Positions 42,667-51,801 of a DNA stretch of 64,000 bases are shown here, piece by piece. Each line of letters opens with the position of its first letter. Within the stretch, counting starts at the first letter, position 1. The stretch is taken from NCBI GenBank assembly GCA_020636025.1, contig JACJYQ010000003.1, positions 62,001 through 126,000 on the forward strand. Direction: 5' to 3'. The translations under genes and the position numbers were made by a program. The DNA is from Lewinellaceae bacterium. Its GTDB lineage: Bacteria; Bacteroidota; Bacteroidia; Chitinophagales; Saprospiraceae. The notes beneath the pieces were generated by a model. It was not told the DNA's origin, did not search any database, and was given only the letters and a program-made list of their open reading frames with translations.

Positions 42667-44400
42667 ATGAAGAACCACCTTTGGCAAGTAATCATCATGC
42701 TATTAATGCTCAGCTGTACCATGCAGGATAAACCCGATAACAACAAACACGACATGGAAAGGACCTGGTGGAAAGAAGGCATTCTTTACCAAATTTACCC
42801 GCAGAGTTTTAAGGATACCGATGGTGATGGATTTGGAGATTTTAAGGGAGTCATTGAAAAACTGGACTACATCAAGAGCCTGGGAATTACCATGGTTTGG
42901 ATGAATCCTTTCTTCGAGTCGCCCCTGGTCGATAATGGATACGATGTGGCCGATTACCGAGCCATTCATCCCCGCTACGGAAGCATGGAGGATTTTCAGA
43001 AAATGCTGGATGGTTTTCATGAACGCGGAATCAAGTTTGTGCTGGATGTTGTGGTGAATCACAGCAGTAATGAACACGAATGGTTCAAACAGTCCCGAAG
43101 CTCCAGAGATAATCCTTATCGTGATTACTATCATTGGTGGCCTGCTGAAAAAGGCCAGCCGCCTTACCGTCACAGTCTTTTCGACCCGGAAGGCGCCTGG
43201 GAATACGACTCATTAACGAACGCCTATTACCTGCACACGTTTGCAGAGCAGCAACCGGACCTGAATTGGGAGAACCCCAAAGTGCGAAAGGAAGTGTACG
43301 ATATCATGAAATTTTGGGCCGAGAAGGGCGTGGATGGTTTCAGGATGGATGCTTTTCAGTTTGCCAGTAAGGACACTACCTGGCCGGAATTTCCAACAGG
43401 CCATGAAAAGGAGTTTATCAAATGGTACGGCATGCGCCCGCAATTGCATGATTATTTGAAAGAAATGTATCGTGAAGTCATTGAGAAATATGATGTTTTT
43501 GCCGTCGCCGAGGGCGCGGGAAGCACCTTCCAGGATGCCCATGATTTGGTGGATGCTGATCGGAAAGAACTGCAAACTGCCTATCATTTTGAAGGGGTAG
43601 ATATGTCCAGAACACCGGATAGGTATACACTATCAGAGTTTAAGGAGGTATTTACTCGTTGGGACAGCGCCTTTGCCGAGAAAGGGTGGATAGCGATTTT
43701 CTTATCCAATCACGATAATGCCCGTTTGGTTGATCGTTTTGGAAACCCGAGTCCTGAATTCAGAACGCCTTCTACGCAAATGCTCAATACATTCCTCTTG
43801 AGCATGCGCGGCACCCCTTATACCTACTACGGTGATGAAATTGGCATGACCAATATTGATATGCCGAACATTGAAGAATACGTAGATATTGATGCGAAAG
43901 GCAAATACAAAGCGGCATTGGCAGCCGGGGAGGACTTGACTGAATTTATGAAAGTGTTGAATTACAGTTCCCGCGAAAATGGGCGCACTCCCATGCAATG
44001 GGATAACACAGGCAACGCAGGGTTCACAACCGGTGTGCCCTGGATGAAGGTGAATGAAAATTACCCGGACATTAATGTAGCCGCTCAGGAAAGGGACCCG
44101 AACAGCATACTCAATCATTTCAGGAAAATGACCAAAGTCAGGAAGGAAAATCCTGTTTTGGTGTACGGTAAATATGAATTACTGCAAAGAGAGCATCCCG
44201 ATATTTATGCCTATACAAGAACCCTGGATGATGAAAAACTGCTTGTTTTACTGAATTTTTCGCAGGAAACAGCATCCATTACGCTTTCCGGGATGAGCGA
44301 TTTTGGGGAGCCGATCATTAATAATTACAGTGAATTGGACATTGAAAACAACAAGGTGAGTCTTTTGCCTTATCAGGCAGTGATTCTTAAAATTAAGTAG
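42667..44400 (+). CDS. GH13 alpha-glucosidase/oligo-1,6-glucosidase-like lipoprotein
   Basis: A 577-residue glycoside hydrolase. A lipobox (LLMLSC, Cys17) places it as a lipoprotein. The GH13 barrel shows region I DVVVNHSS, region II GVDGFRMDAF (nucleophile Asp228), region III VFAVAEGAG (acid/base Glu282), and region IV FLSNHDNARL (Asp350). The C-terminal beta domain ends SLLPYQAVILKIK. Similarity is to alpha-glucosidase and oligo-1,6-glucosidase types that act on maltose- or isomaltose-like sugars; the precise linkage cannot be read. No SusC/SusD genes are adjacent, so it does not sit in a clear polysaccharide locus. Confidence 0.87.
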   Translation: MKNHLWQVIIMLLMLSCTMQDKPDNNKHDMERTWWKEGILYQIYPQSFKDTDGDGFGDFKGVIEKLDYIKSLGITMVWMNPFFESPLVDNGYDVADYRAIHPRYGSMEDFQKMLDGFHERGIKFVLDVVVNHSSNEHEWFKQSRSSRDNPYRDYYHWWPAEKGQPPYRHSLFDPEGAWEYDSLTNAYYLHTFAEQQPDLNWENPKVRKEVYDIMKFWAEKGVDGFRMDAFQFASKDTTWPEFPTGHEKEFIKWYGMRPQLHDYLKEMYREVIEKYDVFAVAEGAGSTFQDAHDLVDADRKELQTAYHFEGVDMSRTPDRYTLSEFKEVFTRWDSAFAEKGWIAIFLSNHDNARLVDRFGNPSPEFRTPSTQMLNTFLLSMRGTPYTYYGDEIGMTNIDMPNIEEYVDIDAKGKYKAALAAGEDLTEFMKVLNYSSRENGRTPMQWDNTGNAGFTTGVPWMKVNENYPDINVAAQERDPNSILNHFRKMTKVRKENPVLVYGKYELLQREHPDIYAYTRTLDDEKLLVLLNFSQETASITLSGMSDFGEPIINNYSELDIENNKVSLLPYQAVILKIK

Positions 44401-44763
44401 TGTAAGAAATGGCTGTTGCCGGCAGAGTCAGGGCTAATGTTTCGACTTAAGGGTTGTCGCCTTGCATCAACATTCCGTTTTTCGCCGCTCGTGGTGTTTC
44501 CAAAGGAGCACCACGAACAAGCGGCCACGCATAATGGCCTGATCAATTCGCAGTTTTTTAGGTGTCACCTGTTCCATCTAGCCTTATATCCCCTGCAATC
44601 AAAGTGAACCATTTGCCGGCTTAAAAAACCAGTGGTATTTTTGTATGTGCCCAACCCACCAGTATCCATAATAACTTGCTCGTTGGCGCGTGGCTCTGCC
44701 ACGTGCCAACGATTTGCGTCGGCTCTGCCGACAAAACAACACACAAATTCAAAATAAAATCAC
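44401..44763. other. Convergent intergenic stretch with REP copy D
   Basis: Between the GH13 gene and recG. It contains REP-like copy D and no credible gene; a 63-codon frame at 44416-44607 has no support. No clear terminator for either gene was identified. Confidence 0.6.
44680..44733. repeat. REP-like element, copy D (rearranged)
   Basis: Reads CGTTGGCGCGTGGCTCTGCC then ACGTGCCAACGATTTGCG and GTCGGCTCTGCCGAC. The second hairpin is identical to copy A. The first has different bases, GTGGCTCTGCCAC, but keeps a perfect stem, a compensated change that supports a structural role. Confidence 0.75.
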
Positions 44764-46905
44764 TCAAGAAATCCGACTCCAAACCCGCGCCTCTTTCCCT
44801 TCCGAAGCCAGATGCATCCGCAAACGTCCATGCTCCGGAGCCGCCAGCGCCGGATCGGCTTCCAGTATACGGGTGGCTATTTCCCGCGCAGCGGTCAGTA
44901 TTTGTCCATCGCGCGCCAGATCGGCGAGCAGGAAACGCAGCATGCCACTTTGCTGGGTGCCTTCAATATTGCCAGGGCCACGTAGTTTGAGATCCACCTC
45001 CGCGATCTCGAAGCCATCCTGGGTGCGCACCATGGTTTGAATGCGCTCTTTGCCTTCGTTGCTGAGTTTGAAGCCGGTGAGCAGCAGGCAATGACTTTCT
45101 TCTGCGCCGCGGCCTACTCGCCCGCGTAGCTGGTGTAATTGCGACAATCCAAAGCGCTCGGCGTTTTCAATTACCATCACGGAGGCATTGGGCACGTTTA
45201 CCCCCACTTCGATCACTGTAGTAGCCACCATGATCTGGGTTTCTCCGCGTACAAAGCGCTGCATTTCATAGTCCTTGTCGGCCGCTTTCATTTTGCCATG
45301 TACGATGGATATCTGGTATTGCGGAGCCGGAAAATCCCGACTGATGGCTTCGTAGCCGCTCATCAGGTTTTGCAAGTCAAGCTTTTCCGTTTCCTCGATC
45401 ATGGGGTACACCACATACACCTGCCGACCTTTGGCAATCTCCTCCTTCATAAAACCTTGCACCCGCAGTCGGTGGTGTTCATTGAAATGCTTTGTGGTAA
45501 TGGGCTTTCGGCCGGGGGGCAATTCGTCAATAACCGAAACATCCAGATCGCCATACAGCGTCATGGCCAGGGTGCGGGGTATGGGTGTAGCGGTCATCAC
45601 CAGCACGTGTGGTGGACCGTCTGGGTTTTTCCGCCACAGCTTGGAGCGCTGTTCCACGCCAAAACGGTGCTGCTCGTCAATGATGCTGATGCCAAGGTTT
45701 TTAAACTGTACCCAATCCTCAATCAAAGCATGGGTGCCAATCAGGATCTGCAAGTCTCCGCTGGCCAGTTGTTCCAGTACAGCCTGGCGTTTCTTACCTT
45801 TTACAGAACCTGACAAATAGCCGATGGTCACGCCCAGGTCGCTGAGCAATTCCGTCAACCCGGTAAAATGCTGTTGAGCCAGAATTTCCGTAGGCGCCAT
45901 CAAACAGGCCTGAAACGGTGCGTCGTCTGATTTTCGTTCATTGTCGAGCGCAATCAACATGGCCATCAGGGCTACTACGGTTTTCCCGGAGCCTACGTCG
46001 CCTTGTACCAAACGGTTCATTTGCTTGCCTGTGGCCATATCTGCCCTGAGTTCTTTCACTACCCGTTTCTGTGCATTGGTGAGCTCAAAAGGCAGTTTTT
46101 CCTCGTAAAATTTGTTGAAAATATCGCCGATCCTCTCAAAAACAAATCCCCTGATCGTGTCTTTCCGACGGGTGCGGAGCTGAAGAATACGCAGCTGAAG
46201 AAAGAGCAATTCTTCAAACTTGATCCTCCGGGTTGCCGCGTCAAGGTCGTTTTGGTTTTCCGGGAAATGTATGTCTGAGAGAGCTCGCCATTTGGAGCAT
46301 AGCCTGAACTGACCGATCAGGTAATCCGGCAATGTCTCCGGGAGCTCATTTGGTGCCAGGCCATCCAGCAGCGTCCGCATGAGTTTGCGCAATCCTTTGG
46401 TATCCAGTCCTTTCTGGCTAAGCTTGTCGGTACTGGGATACACCGGATCGAAGGTCTTGCCGGGGCCAACAACTCCATCTTCCCCGGCGGCTTTGGCCAC
46501 TTCCTCCATTTCAGGATGGGTAATGTTGAATCGCCCATTGAATTCGCTCAGGCGACCAAACACAATGTATTCCTTGCCTACCTGTAGCGATTTTTCCAGC
46601 CAGTGCAGACTCTGAAACCACACCAGTTCCACCATCCCCGTTTCATCGCGCAGGCTACCCACCAGACGTCGCGCGCGACCGGCTCCAAGGGTCTCCAGTC
46701 GTCGCAGTATGCCTCGAAACTGCACCATCTCGCCTTCGCTATGCACATCGCGGATCTTGTGGAACTTGGTGCGATCTACATATCGGAATGGAAAATGAAA
46801 GAGCAAGTCACGGCAAGTGAAAATGCCTAACTCGGATTTCAGCGTTTCTGCGCGCTGCGGACCAACGCCTTTCAAAAATTCAATGTTGGAGTCGAGGCTG
46901 GGCAA
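44764..46905 (-). CDS. recG: ATP-dependent DNA helicase RecG
   Basis: Reverses stalled replication forks and migrates Holliday junctions. The 713-residue protein has an N-terminal helix-hairpin-like region (NIEFLKGVGPQRAETLKSEL), an OB/wedge domain (GEMVQFRGILRRLETLG), Walker A QGDVGSGKTVVALMAM, DEQH box SIIDEQHRFGVEQR, and VMTATPIPRTLAMTLYGDLD typical of RecG and PriA-type helicases. Late motifs include VYPMIEETEKLDL and QLRGRVGRGAEES. Length is normal for the family. Its 3' end faces the GH13 gene. Confidence 0.96.
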   Translation of the reverse strand: MPSLDSNIEFLKGVGPQRAETLKSELGIFTCRDLLFHFPFRYVDRTKFHKIRDVHSEGEMVQFRGILRRLETLGAGRARRLVGSLRDETGMVELVWFQSLHWLEKSLQVGKEYIVFGRLSEFNGRFNITHPEMEEVAKAAGEDGVVGPGKTFDPVYPSTDKLSQKGLDTKGLRKLMRTLLDGLAPNELPETLPDYLIGQFRLCSKWRALSDIHFPENQNDLDAATRRIKFEELLFLQLRILQLRTRRKDTIRGFVFERIGDIFNKFYEEKLPFELTNAQKRVVKELRADMATGKQMNRLVQGDVGSGKTVVALMAMLIALDNERKSDDAPFQACLMAPTEILAQQHFTGLTELLSDLGVTIGYLSGSVKGKKRQAVLEQLASGDLQILIGTHALIEDWVQFKNLGISIIDEQHRFGVEQRSKLWRKNPDGPPHVLVMTATPIPRTLAMTLYGDLDVSVIDELPPGRKPITTKHFNEHHRLRVQGFMKEEIAKGRQVYVVYPMIEETEKLDLQNLMSGYEAISRDFPAPQYQISIVHGKMKAADKDYEMQRFVRGETQIMVATTVIEVGVNVPNASVMVIENAERFGLSQLHQLRGRVGRGAEESHCLLLTGFKLSNEGKERIQTMVRTQDGFEIAEVDLKLRGPGNIEGTQQSGMLRFLLADLARDGQILTAAREIATRILEADPALAAPEHGRLRMHLASEGKEARVWSRIS

Positions 46906-47172
46906 GCTGCTTCGGATTTTGCGGTTTTTGTTTGCAGAAAAGCAAAAGTAACATAAGTTGTTTTAAAAATGGAAACTTCGTTAATTATGAATTTTGAATG
47001 ACTTAAGAGTGGTTAGCGGTTAACGGTTAATGATTAGTTTAGATAAGGGAGGCCATTTATAATTCATCATTAATAATTCATAATTCAAAGAAAAACTTTC
47101 TTTGAATTGCTCTTTGCAGATTCACACCTTATTTCTACCTTTGCCGCCCGTTTTGAAAAACTGCTAAAGAGA

Positions 47173-47691
47173 ATGAACACTTTTGTTGCTTACTCTATCC
47201 CAATTCAGGGTTTGAAATCGGGTATGCATCGGTTCAAATTTACCGTTGACAAGGCGTTTTTCAAGTTGTTTGAAGATTCACCAGTTGAGACAGGAGAGGT
47301 TGAGTTCGACGTGACGATGGACAAGCGTTCAGACATGATGGTGCTGGAATTTGAATTGTCGGGTTTTGTAGGGGCTGAATGCGACCGTTGTACAGCACAG
47401 ATCAATTTGCCCATTGAAGATTCCAGGGAGTTGATCGTGAAGTATGAAGAAGAAGATGTGGATGAAGAAGATGAAGTGGTTTTTATCCATCGGGATGCGG
47501 CAGATTTCAACGTTGCGCAGTATTTGTATGAATTTGTAGTGCTGGCATTGCCGATCACAAATGCTTATGATTGCGAAAACGATGAGGTGCCGCCCTGCAA
47601 TTTTGAAGTGTTGAAACTCCTGAGCAGCGAAGAAAATGGTGAGTCTCCATCCTCAGTTTGGGACGAATTGAAGAAAATTAAAGATAATTAA
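47173..47691 (+). CDS. YceD/DUF177 family protein
   Basis: A 172-residue protein with GAECDRCTAQINLPIEDS, the conserved CxxC region of the YceD family, followed by an acidic stretch (KYEEEDVDEEDEVVF) and YLYEFVVLALPI. YceD (DUF177) genes are widely found directly upstream of rpmF, as here, and are thought to act in 23S rRNA maturation or ribosome assembly. The start at 47173 (MNTFVAYSIPIQGLKSG) is the natural one; the upstream extension has no family match. The gap to rpmF is 54 bases. Confidence 0.9.
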   Translation: MNTFVAYSIPIQGLKSGMHRFKFTVDKAFFKLFEDSPVETGEVEFDVTMDKRSDMMVLEFELSGFVGAECDRCTAQINLPIEDSRELIVKYEEEDVDEEDEVVFIHRDAADFNVAQYLYEFVVLALPITNAYDCENDEVPPCNFEVLKLLSSEENGESPSSVWDELKKIKDN

Positions 47692-47745
47692 TTGATAAAA
47701 AAGGGCTTGTTTATCATTTTTGGACAAGCGCAATCATATTAAGTC

Positions 47746-47952
47746 ATGCCAAATCCTAAATGGCGGCATTCCAAGCGCCGCAAGCGCGCACGCCGCACAC
47801 ACTACAAGACAGAAGCTCCTACACTGGGCACTTGCAAAACAACACAGGAAACACACCTGCTTCACCGCGCTTACGTGGTGGACGGTGACCTGTACTACCG
47901 CGGACAAATTATTGTCCCAAACAAGAATAGCGGAGAGGTAGCCGAAGCATAG
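47746..47952 (+). CDS. rpmF: 50S ribosomal protein L32
   Basis: A 68-residue basic protein with the classic start MPNPKWRHSKRRKRARRTHY and the later HRAYVVDGDLYYRGQIIVPN. It is a component of the large ribosomal subunit. Only one Cys (GTCKTTQ) is seen, so it is not a four-cysteine zinc-binding version. It forms the usual pair with the upstream YceD-type gene. Confidence 0.96.
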   Translation: MPNPKWRHSKRRKRARRTHYKTEAPTLGTCKTTQETHLLHRAYVVDGDLYYRGQIIVPNKNSGEVAEA

Positions 47953-48070
47953 GCAAGTTCCCGACTACAATACATGAGGAGGCTCCAGTCCTGTTTTGCA
48001 GGATTTCAGGGGCTTTTTCTGTTTTCGGCCGGTTCGTTCCGTAGAAGTTTCAAAGTCAAATTCAAAAATC

Positions 48071-48454
48071 ATGAAGAAGATCATCAATACTTCAAAGGCG
48101 CCATTGCCTATAGGCCCCTATAACCAGGCCAATGCCTTTAACGGCATGTTGTTCATTTCCGGTCAGATCGCGCTCGATCCAACTTCCGGCGAGCTGGTTA
48201 TTGGCAGCATCGAAGAGGAAACACATCAGGTATTGAAAAACGTTGGCGCTATTCTCGAAGAGGCCGGCAGCAGTTTTGAGCAGGTGCTGAAAGCAAGTGT
48301 ATTTGTGAAAGACATGAATATGTTTGGCCGCATCAACGAGGTGTATGCGCAGTATTTTAAAGCAGAAACTGCTCCTGCCAGGGAACTGGTTCAGGTGGCC
48401 GAGCTCCCGAAATTTGTAAACATCGAGATATCTGTTATCGCAGTTACGAAATAG
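48071..48454 (+). CDS. ridA: RidA family enamine/imine deaminase
   Basis: A 127-residue protein matching the YjgF/YER057c/UK114 family. It has PIGPYNQANAFNGMLFISGQ at the N-terminus, VLKASVFVKDMNMFGRINEV, and the catalytic-arginine region ETAPARELVQVAELPK. The family hydrolyses reactive 2-aminoacrylate intermediates made by PLP enzymes. The ATG at 48071 is preferred; the upstream frame is probably leader. Length is the family norm. Confidence 0.94.
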   Translation: MKKIINTSKAPLPIGPYNQANAFNGMLFISGQIALDPTSGELVIGSIEEETHQVLKNVGAILEEAGSSFEQVLKASVFVKDMNMFGRINEVYAQYFKAETAPARELVQVAELPKFVNIEISVIAVTK

Positions 48455-48551
48455 GCTTAACGTGAGACTTAGTAAGACTTATTTGGGGGCCAGGATTTAT
48501 TAGCAATCATGAAAGTCCTACTAAGTCTTACAGCAAATAAATAATCAAATA

Positions 48552-49556
48552 ATGAAAAACGTTCTCTCTGGTATCCAGCCAACCGGCGACCTGCATCTTG
48601 GAAACTATTTTGGTGCGGTAAAAAACTGGGTGAAGTTGCAATCGGAATACAAATGCCATTTTAGCGTGGTGGATTATCACTCCATGACCATGCCTTACAA
48701 TCCGATACAGCTTAGAGAGAATACCTGGAAAATGGCCTTTTATCTCCTGGCCTGTGGGGTGAAACTGGAAAACCTCTTCATTCAGAGCCTGGTGCCTGAG
48801 CATTTGGAACTCGCCTGGGTTTTGGGCAGCACCGCCAGCTATGGTGAGCTGACTCGCATGACGCAGTTTAAGGATAAAACCGATCAGCTAAAGGAGAGCG
48901 ACAAAGATGCCTTTGTTAGTGTGGGCTTGTTTTCATACCCGGTACTGCAGGCAGCTGATATTCTGATCTATCACGCCGAATATGTTCCTGTGGGAAAAGA
49001 CCAGGAACAACATCTGGAGTTGTCCAGAAACATTGCCCAGCGATTCAATAATCAGTTTGGCAAAGAGTATTTCGTGCAACCTGAACCGCTTTTCACCGAG
49101 ACACCTAAAATTCTTTCCCCGGCGGATCCTACCCGGAAAATGAGTAAAAGCCTCGGTGAGAAACACTACATCAACCTGTTTGGTGAAGAAGACCGGGTAA
49201 GGAAGCAAATCAAATCGGCTGTTACAGACACCGGCGATACACCGGAAGGCGAAATGAGCGCCGGAGTAGGCAACTTGTTTGAGCTACTAAGGGCCTGTGA
49301 GCAAATGGAAGCCCACGATTCCCTCATGGATGACTACAAGGCAGGAGCCCTTAGATATTCCGATTTGAAAGAAGCCGTAGCCAATGCGATTGTTGACCTG
49401 ATCAATCCATTTAAGGAGCGTTATGAGGCCATTCTGGCGGATAAAAAAGCGGTAAAAGGGCAAATTCAGGAGTCAAGTGCAGCCATCCGGCAAATTGCCA
49501 GGCAAACCATGCGTGAGGTGAGAGAGATCACTGGCTTGCCAACTTTAAGATCCTAG
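48552..49556 (+). CDS. trpS: Tryptophan--tRNA ligase
   Basis: Charges tRNA(Trp). A 334-residue class I synthetase with a HIGH-like motif in SGIQPTGDLHLGNYFG and the KMSKS motif in TRKMSKSLGEKH. QAADILIYHAEYVPVGKDQ is the conserved block that contacts ATP and tRNA. The length is typical for bacterial TrpS. It has its own leader and ends 3 bases before the convergent EAD11-like gene. Confidence 0.96.
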   Translation: MKNVLSGIQPTGDLHLGNYFGAVKNWVKLQSEYKCHFSVVDYHSMTMPYNPIQLRENTWKMAFYLLACGVKLENLFIQSLVPEHLELAWVLGSTASYGELTRMTQFKDKTDQLKESDKDAFVSVGLFSYPVLQAADILIYHAEYVPVGKDQEQHLELSRNIAQRFNNQFGKEYFVQPEPLFTETPKILSPADPTRKMSKSLGEKHYINLFGEEDRVRKQIKSAVTDTGDTPEGEMSAGVGNLFELLRACEQMEAHDSLMDDYKAGALRYSDLKEAVANAIVDLINPFKERYEAILADKKAVKGQIQESSAAIRQIARQTMREVREITGLPTLRS

Positions 49557-49559
49557 GTC

Positions 49560-50297
49560 TTAAAGCTTTTCTATCAAATTCATTATGGCCATTGTGATTC
49601 GGTTCAGTTCCACCTGAGCCTTGTCTCTGTCTACCATGTTAAGATCGCGCTCTTTAGACAGGTTGTGAAACTGTGATTCCAGTAACACAGCAGCATTTAT
49701 ATCCGCACTGCCAGATTTTTCAAAAGCCTCTTTCATTTTCCCTAAAGCGCCATCCAGGTCATTGGCAGCAATTAGTTCAAAACACTGTTGTCGAAGCACA
49801 TGTCCCTTGTTTTCCCAGGCCACCGCTTTCTGAGAGGCAAAATCCAAAATGATCTGCTCATTGGGCTTGAAAATCAGGTTTTTACGATAAAAAAGCAACA
49901 CATACCCCACAACCAATATAAGTTCCAGTGGCATCATCCACCAAAGTGATTGATACAAATACTGCTGCAAACTCCGGTCACCCTGCGTCGCAAATGGCTC
50001 GCTCAACAGAGTAAACAAAGCCAGCAGAAAATACAACCAACTACCATACACCAGCGCCTGATGCGCCAGCGGCCGCACAATCTTGGCCGGATATCGATTC
50101 AGAAAAGTACTGGCCCACAACACCAGCAAAGGCAATAACACAATCACCATCACCCACACCCATCCCTGCGCCATAATTCCCTCCAGCAAACCACTCACCG
50201 ACTGTACAAATACCAGCAACACGCATAGCCCCGCACCCACGATGGCTGCGCGTATGCAATGTTTTCGGGTTTCAGCAAGTAACTTCCAAAAAGACAT
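49560..50297 (-). CDS. Four-TM protein with effector-associated domain 11-like tail
   Basis: A 245-residue membrane protein with four hydrophobic segments (about 15-35, 45-63, 80-100, 120-140) and a soluble C-terminus. Residues about 175-245 (CFELIAANDLDGALGKMKEA, later FHNLSKERDLNMVDRDKAQV and ELNRITMAIMNLIEKL) resemble effector-associated domain 11, a small helical adaptor that in NTP-dependent conflict systems links effectors to STAND-type sensors. Here it is attached to membrane helices, suggesting a membrane effector. The matching sensor is not adjacent. The gene is flanked at its start by the inverted GCATTGATCA repeats. Confidence 0.7.
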   Translation of the reverse strand: MSFWKLLAETRKHCIRAAIVGAGLCVLLVFVQSVSGLLEGIMAQGWVWVMVIVLLPLLVLWASTFLNRYPAKIVRPLAHQALVYGSWLYFLLALFTLLSEPFATQGDRSLQQYLYQSLWWMMPLELILVVGYVLLFYRKNLIFKPNEQIILDFASQKAVAWENKGHVLRQQCFELIAANDLDGALGKMKEAFEKSGSADINAAVLLESQFHNLSKERDLNMVDRDKAQVELNRITMAIMNLIEKL

Positions 50298-50473
50298 TTG
50301 ATCAATGCGAAATGTATCAATGCGAAATGCGCAATTTATTAATGTGCAATGCGCAATGAAACAATGCGAAATTCGTAAGAACCCTTGGTTTTATGTAGTT
50401 TATGCTAGGAAATTTCAAAATAATTCATAATTCTCCTGAATATTTCGCATTGATACATTTCGCATTGATCAAA
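50298..50473. repeat. Inverted GCATTGATCAAA repeats flanking a short gap
   Basis: TTTGATCAATGCGAAATGTA (left, from 50298) and its complement (right, about 50442-50474) form an inverted pair of roughly 31 bases, with further GCGCAAT-type repeats between. The right copy supplies the stop TGA of the 50469-51671 gene. The left copy abuts the start of the EAD11-like gene. Confidence 0.75.
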
Positions 50474-51671
50474 ACCCAAGTCTCCCCAATCCCGACCGAT
50501 AGAGGTGTTCCATACAGCTCATGGTGCAGGGGCATTTCTGCGCGCAACGTTTGGTGGGTTGTTTGGCCTCGAATTCGTAGACGAGTACGTCGAGGTAATG
50601 ACGGTCGGTTAGTGGCTTATTGCCGATATCTTTTGGCAGGCGATTGAAGCCCTGACTGAGCCAGGCAACGGCTTCTTCCTTGCTTACTCTTCGGCTGCTT
50701 TGGTTGTATGGGATGTCTGTCAGAACAAATACGAATATCCTGAAATTACCCGATGAAGGCATCACCAGCGATTTCAGGTAGCTCCACAGTCCATCGATCT
50801 TGTCGGGAACGGGGTAGTCGGTCCAGCGTTCCTTGCCCATTCTTGGGCTGCCATCCTGATTGAATTGTTCCAGTTGGGTAACCAGCGCAAAGCCGCCGGG
50901 TGTTTGGAAATAACTTTGCTGTGAGTATCCGTTGGAATTCAAGTATTTTCTTAGCCGAGTGTCTATATCTACGTATCGACCGCTAAGATTTTCATTCAGG
51001 GTGATGCGTTGCGAACATTGAGGTGGAGGCCAGGGAAATCTGGGGAGTGAAAGGTCTGCGTTGGTGCTTTCATTTTCATAATAGGCCAGATTTCCTTGTC
51101 CGCGCAGGAAATCTTCTGCTCGTTTCCAACCGCTTTCGATGGCTTTTTGGCGATTTTCTTTTGAAACAGGGTAATTAAATGTTTCTTTTCCTGTAATGTC
51201 CAGCGCAGATTCAAGGCGGCGAATTCCGGGTGTTTTGCAAAGGGCATATCCCATGAACAGGTCGGCTTCCAGCTCCTCTTTTTGCCTGAATTCCGGATCA
51301 AAAGTGTGCTCCGCCAGATGATGGCCAATCTCATGCGCCAAAAGTCCGACAGCCAGGGCCTTTTCTTCACGGGGAAGTTTGAGGTAGTAATCCTGAGAAT
51401 ACAACAAATAGCGTTTGCCTTCAGAAAGCACGGCCGCCACCGAAGCCACATTCGATTGTACCAAAATGAAATTCTGCTGAGAATCGGTGTTTTTCAGTAT
51501 TTCCTGCACCATTTCCGGAACTGGCGGCAGCTTTTCAAAAGAGAACAACTCCTCTTCTATTGGCGCCGAATAGGAGCAATTGTGTTGCGTACTTATTTCC
51601 AGAAAATCCTGCGCCGAGAGCTGTTTTGAGCCAATTATGGCAAGGCAAAAAAGTAGCGTAATTTGTTTCAT
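50469..51671 (-). CDS. Secreted M48-like metallopeptidase
   Basis: A 400-residue protein with a signal peptide (cleavage near KQLSAQ). The zinc motif is LLAHEIGHHLAEH (His113, Glu114, His117), with a third ligand likely in KEELEADLFMGYA, an EAD pattern as in M48 peptidases. The C-terminal half has no recognised domain and ends in a Cys-rich segment (KRCAQKCPCTMSCMEHL), possibly another metal site or disulfides. A periplasmic or secreted protease is the best reading; the substrate is unknown. Confidence 0.8.
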   Translation of the reverse strand: MKQITLLFCLAIIGSKQLSAQDFLEISTQHNCSYSAPIEEELFSFEKLPPVPEMVQEILKNTDSQQNFILVQSNVASVAAVLSEGKRYLLYSQDYYLKLPREEKALAVGLLAHEIGHHLAEHTFDPEFRQKEELEADLFMGYALCKTPGIRRLESALDITGKETFNYPVSKENRQKAIESGWKRAEDFLRGQGNLAYYENESTNADLSLPRFPWPPPQCSQRITLNENLSGRYVDIDTRLRKYLNSNGYSQQSYFQTPGGFALVTQLEQFNQDGSPRMGKERWTDYPVPDKIDGLWSYLKSLVMPSSGNFRIFVFVLTDIPYNQSSRRVSKEEAVAWLSQGFNRLPKDIGNKPLTDRHYLDVLVYEFEAKQPTKRCAQKCPCTMSCMEHLYRSGLGRLGF

Positions 51672-51801
51672 AGTCGGGGGTACTTTTGGGTAAAGATAAT
51701 GGGCAAGGAGTGATTACATGAATGATGAGGGGAGGGAAGATTGGTGATTGAACGATTTTAGTATTCAAATTTGTACGTCACAATACCTGATCTTTGATTA
51801 G

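Noticed and set aside
44416..44607. Small 63-codon gene before recG
   Set aside because: There is no domain, no ribosome site and no homologous feel. It lies in a convergent intergenic region with repeats.
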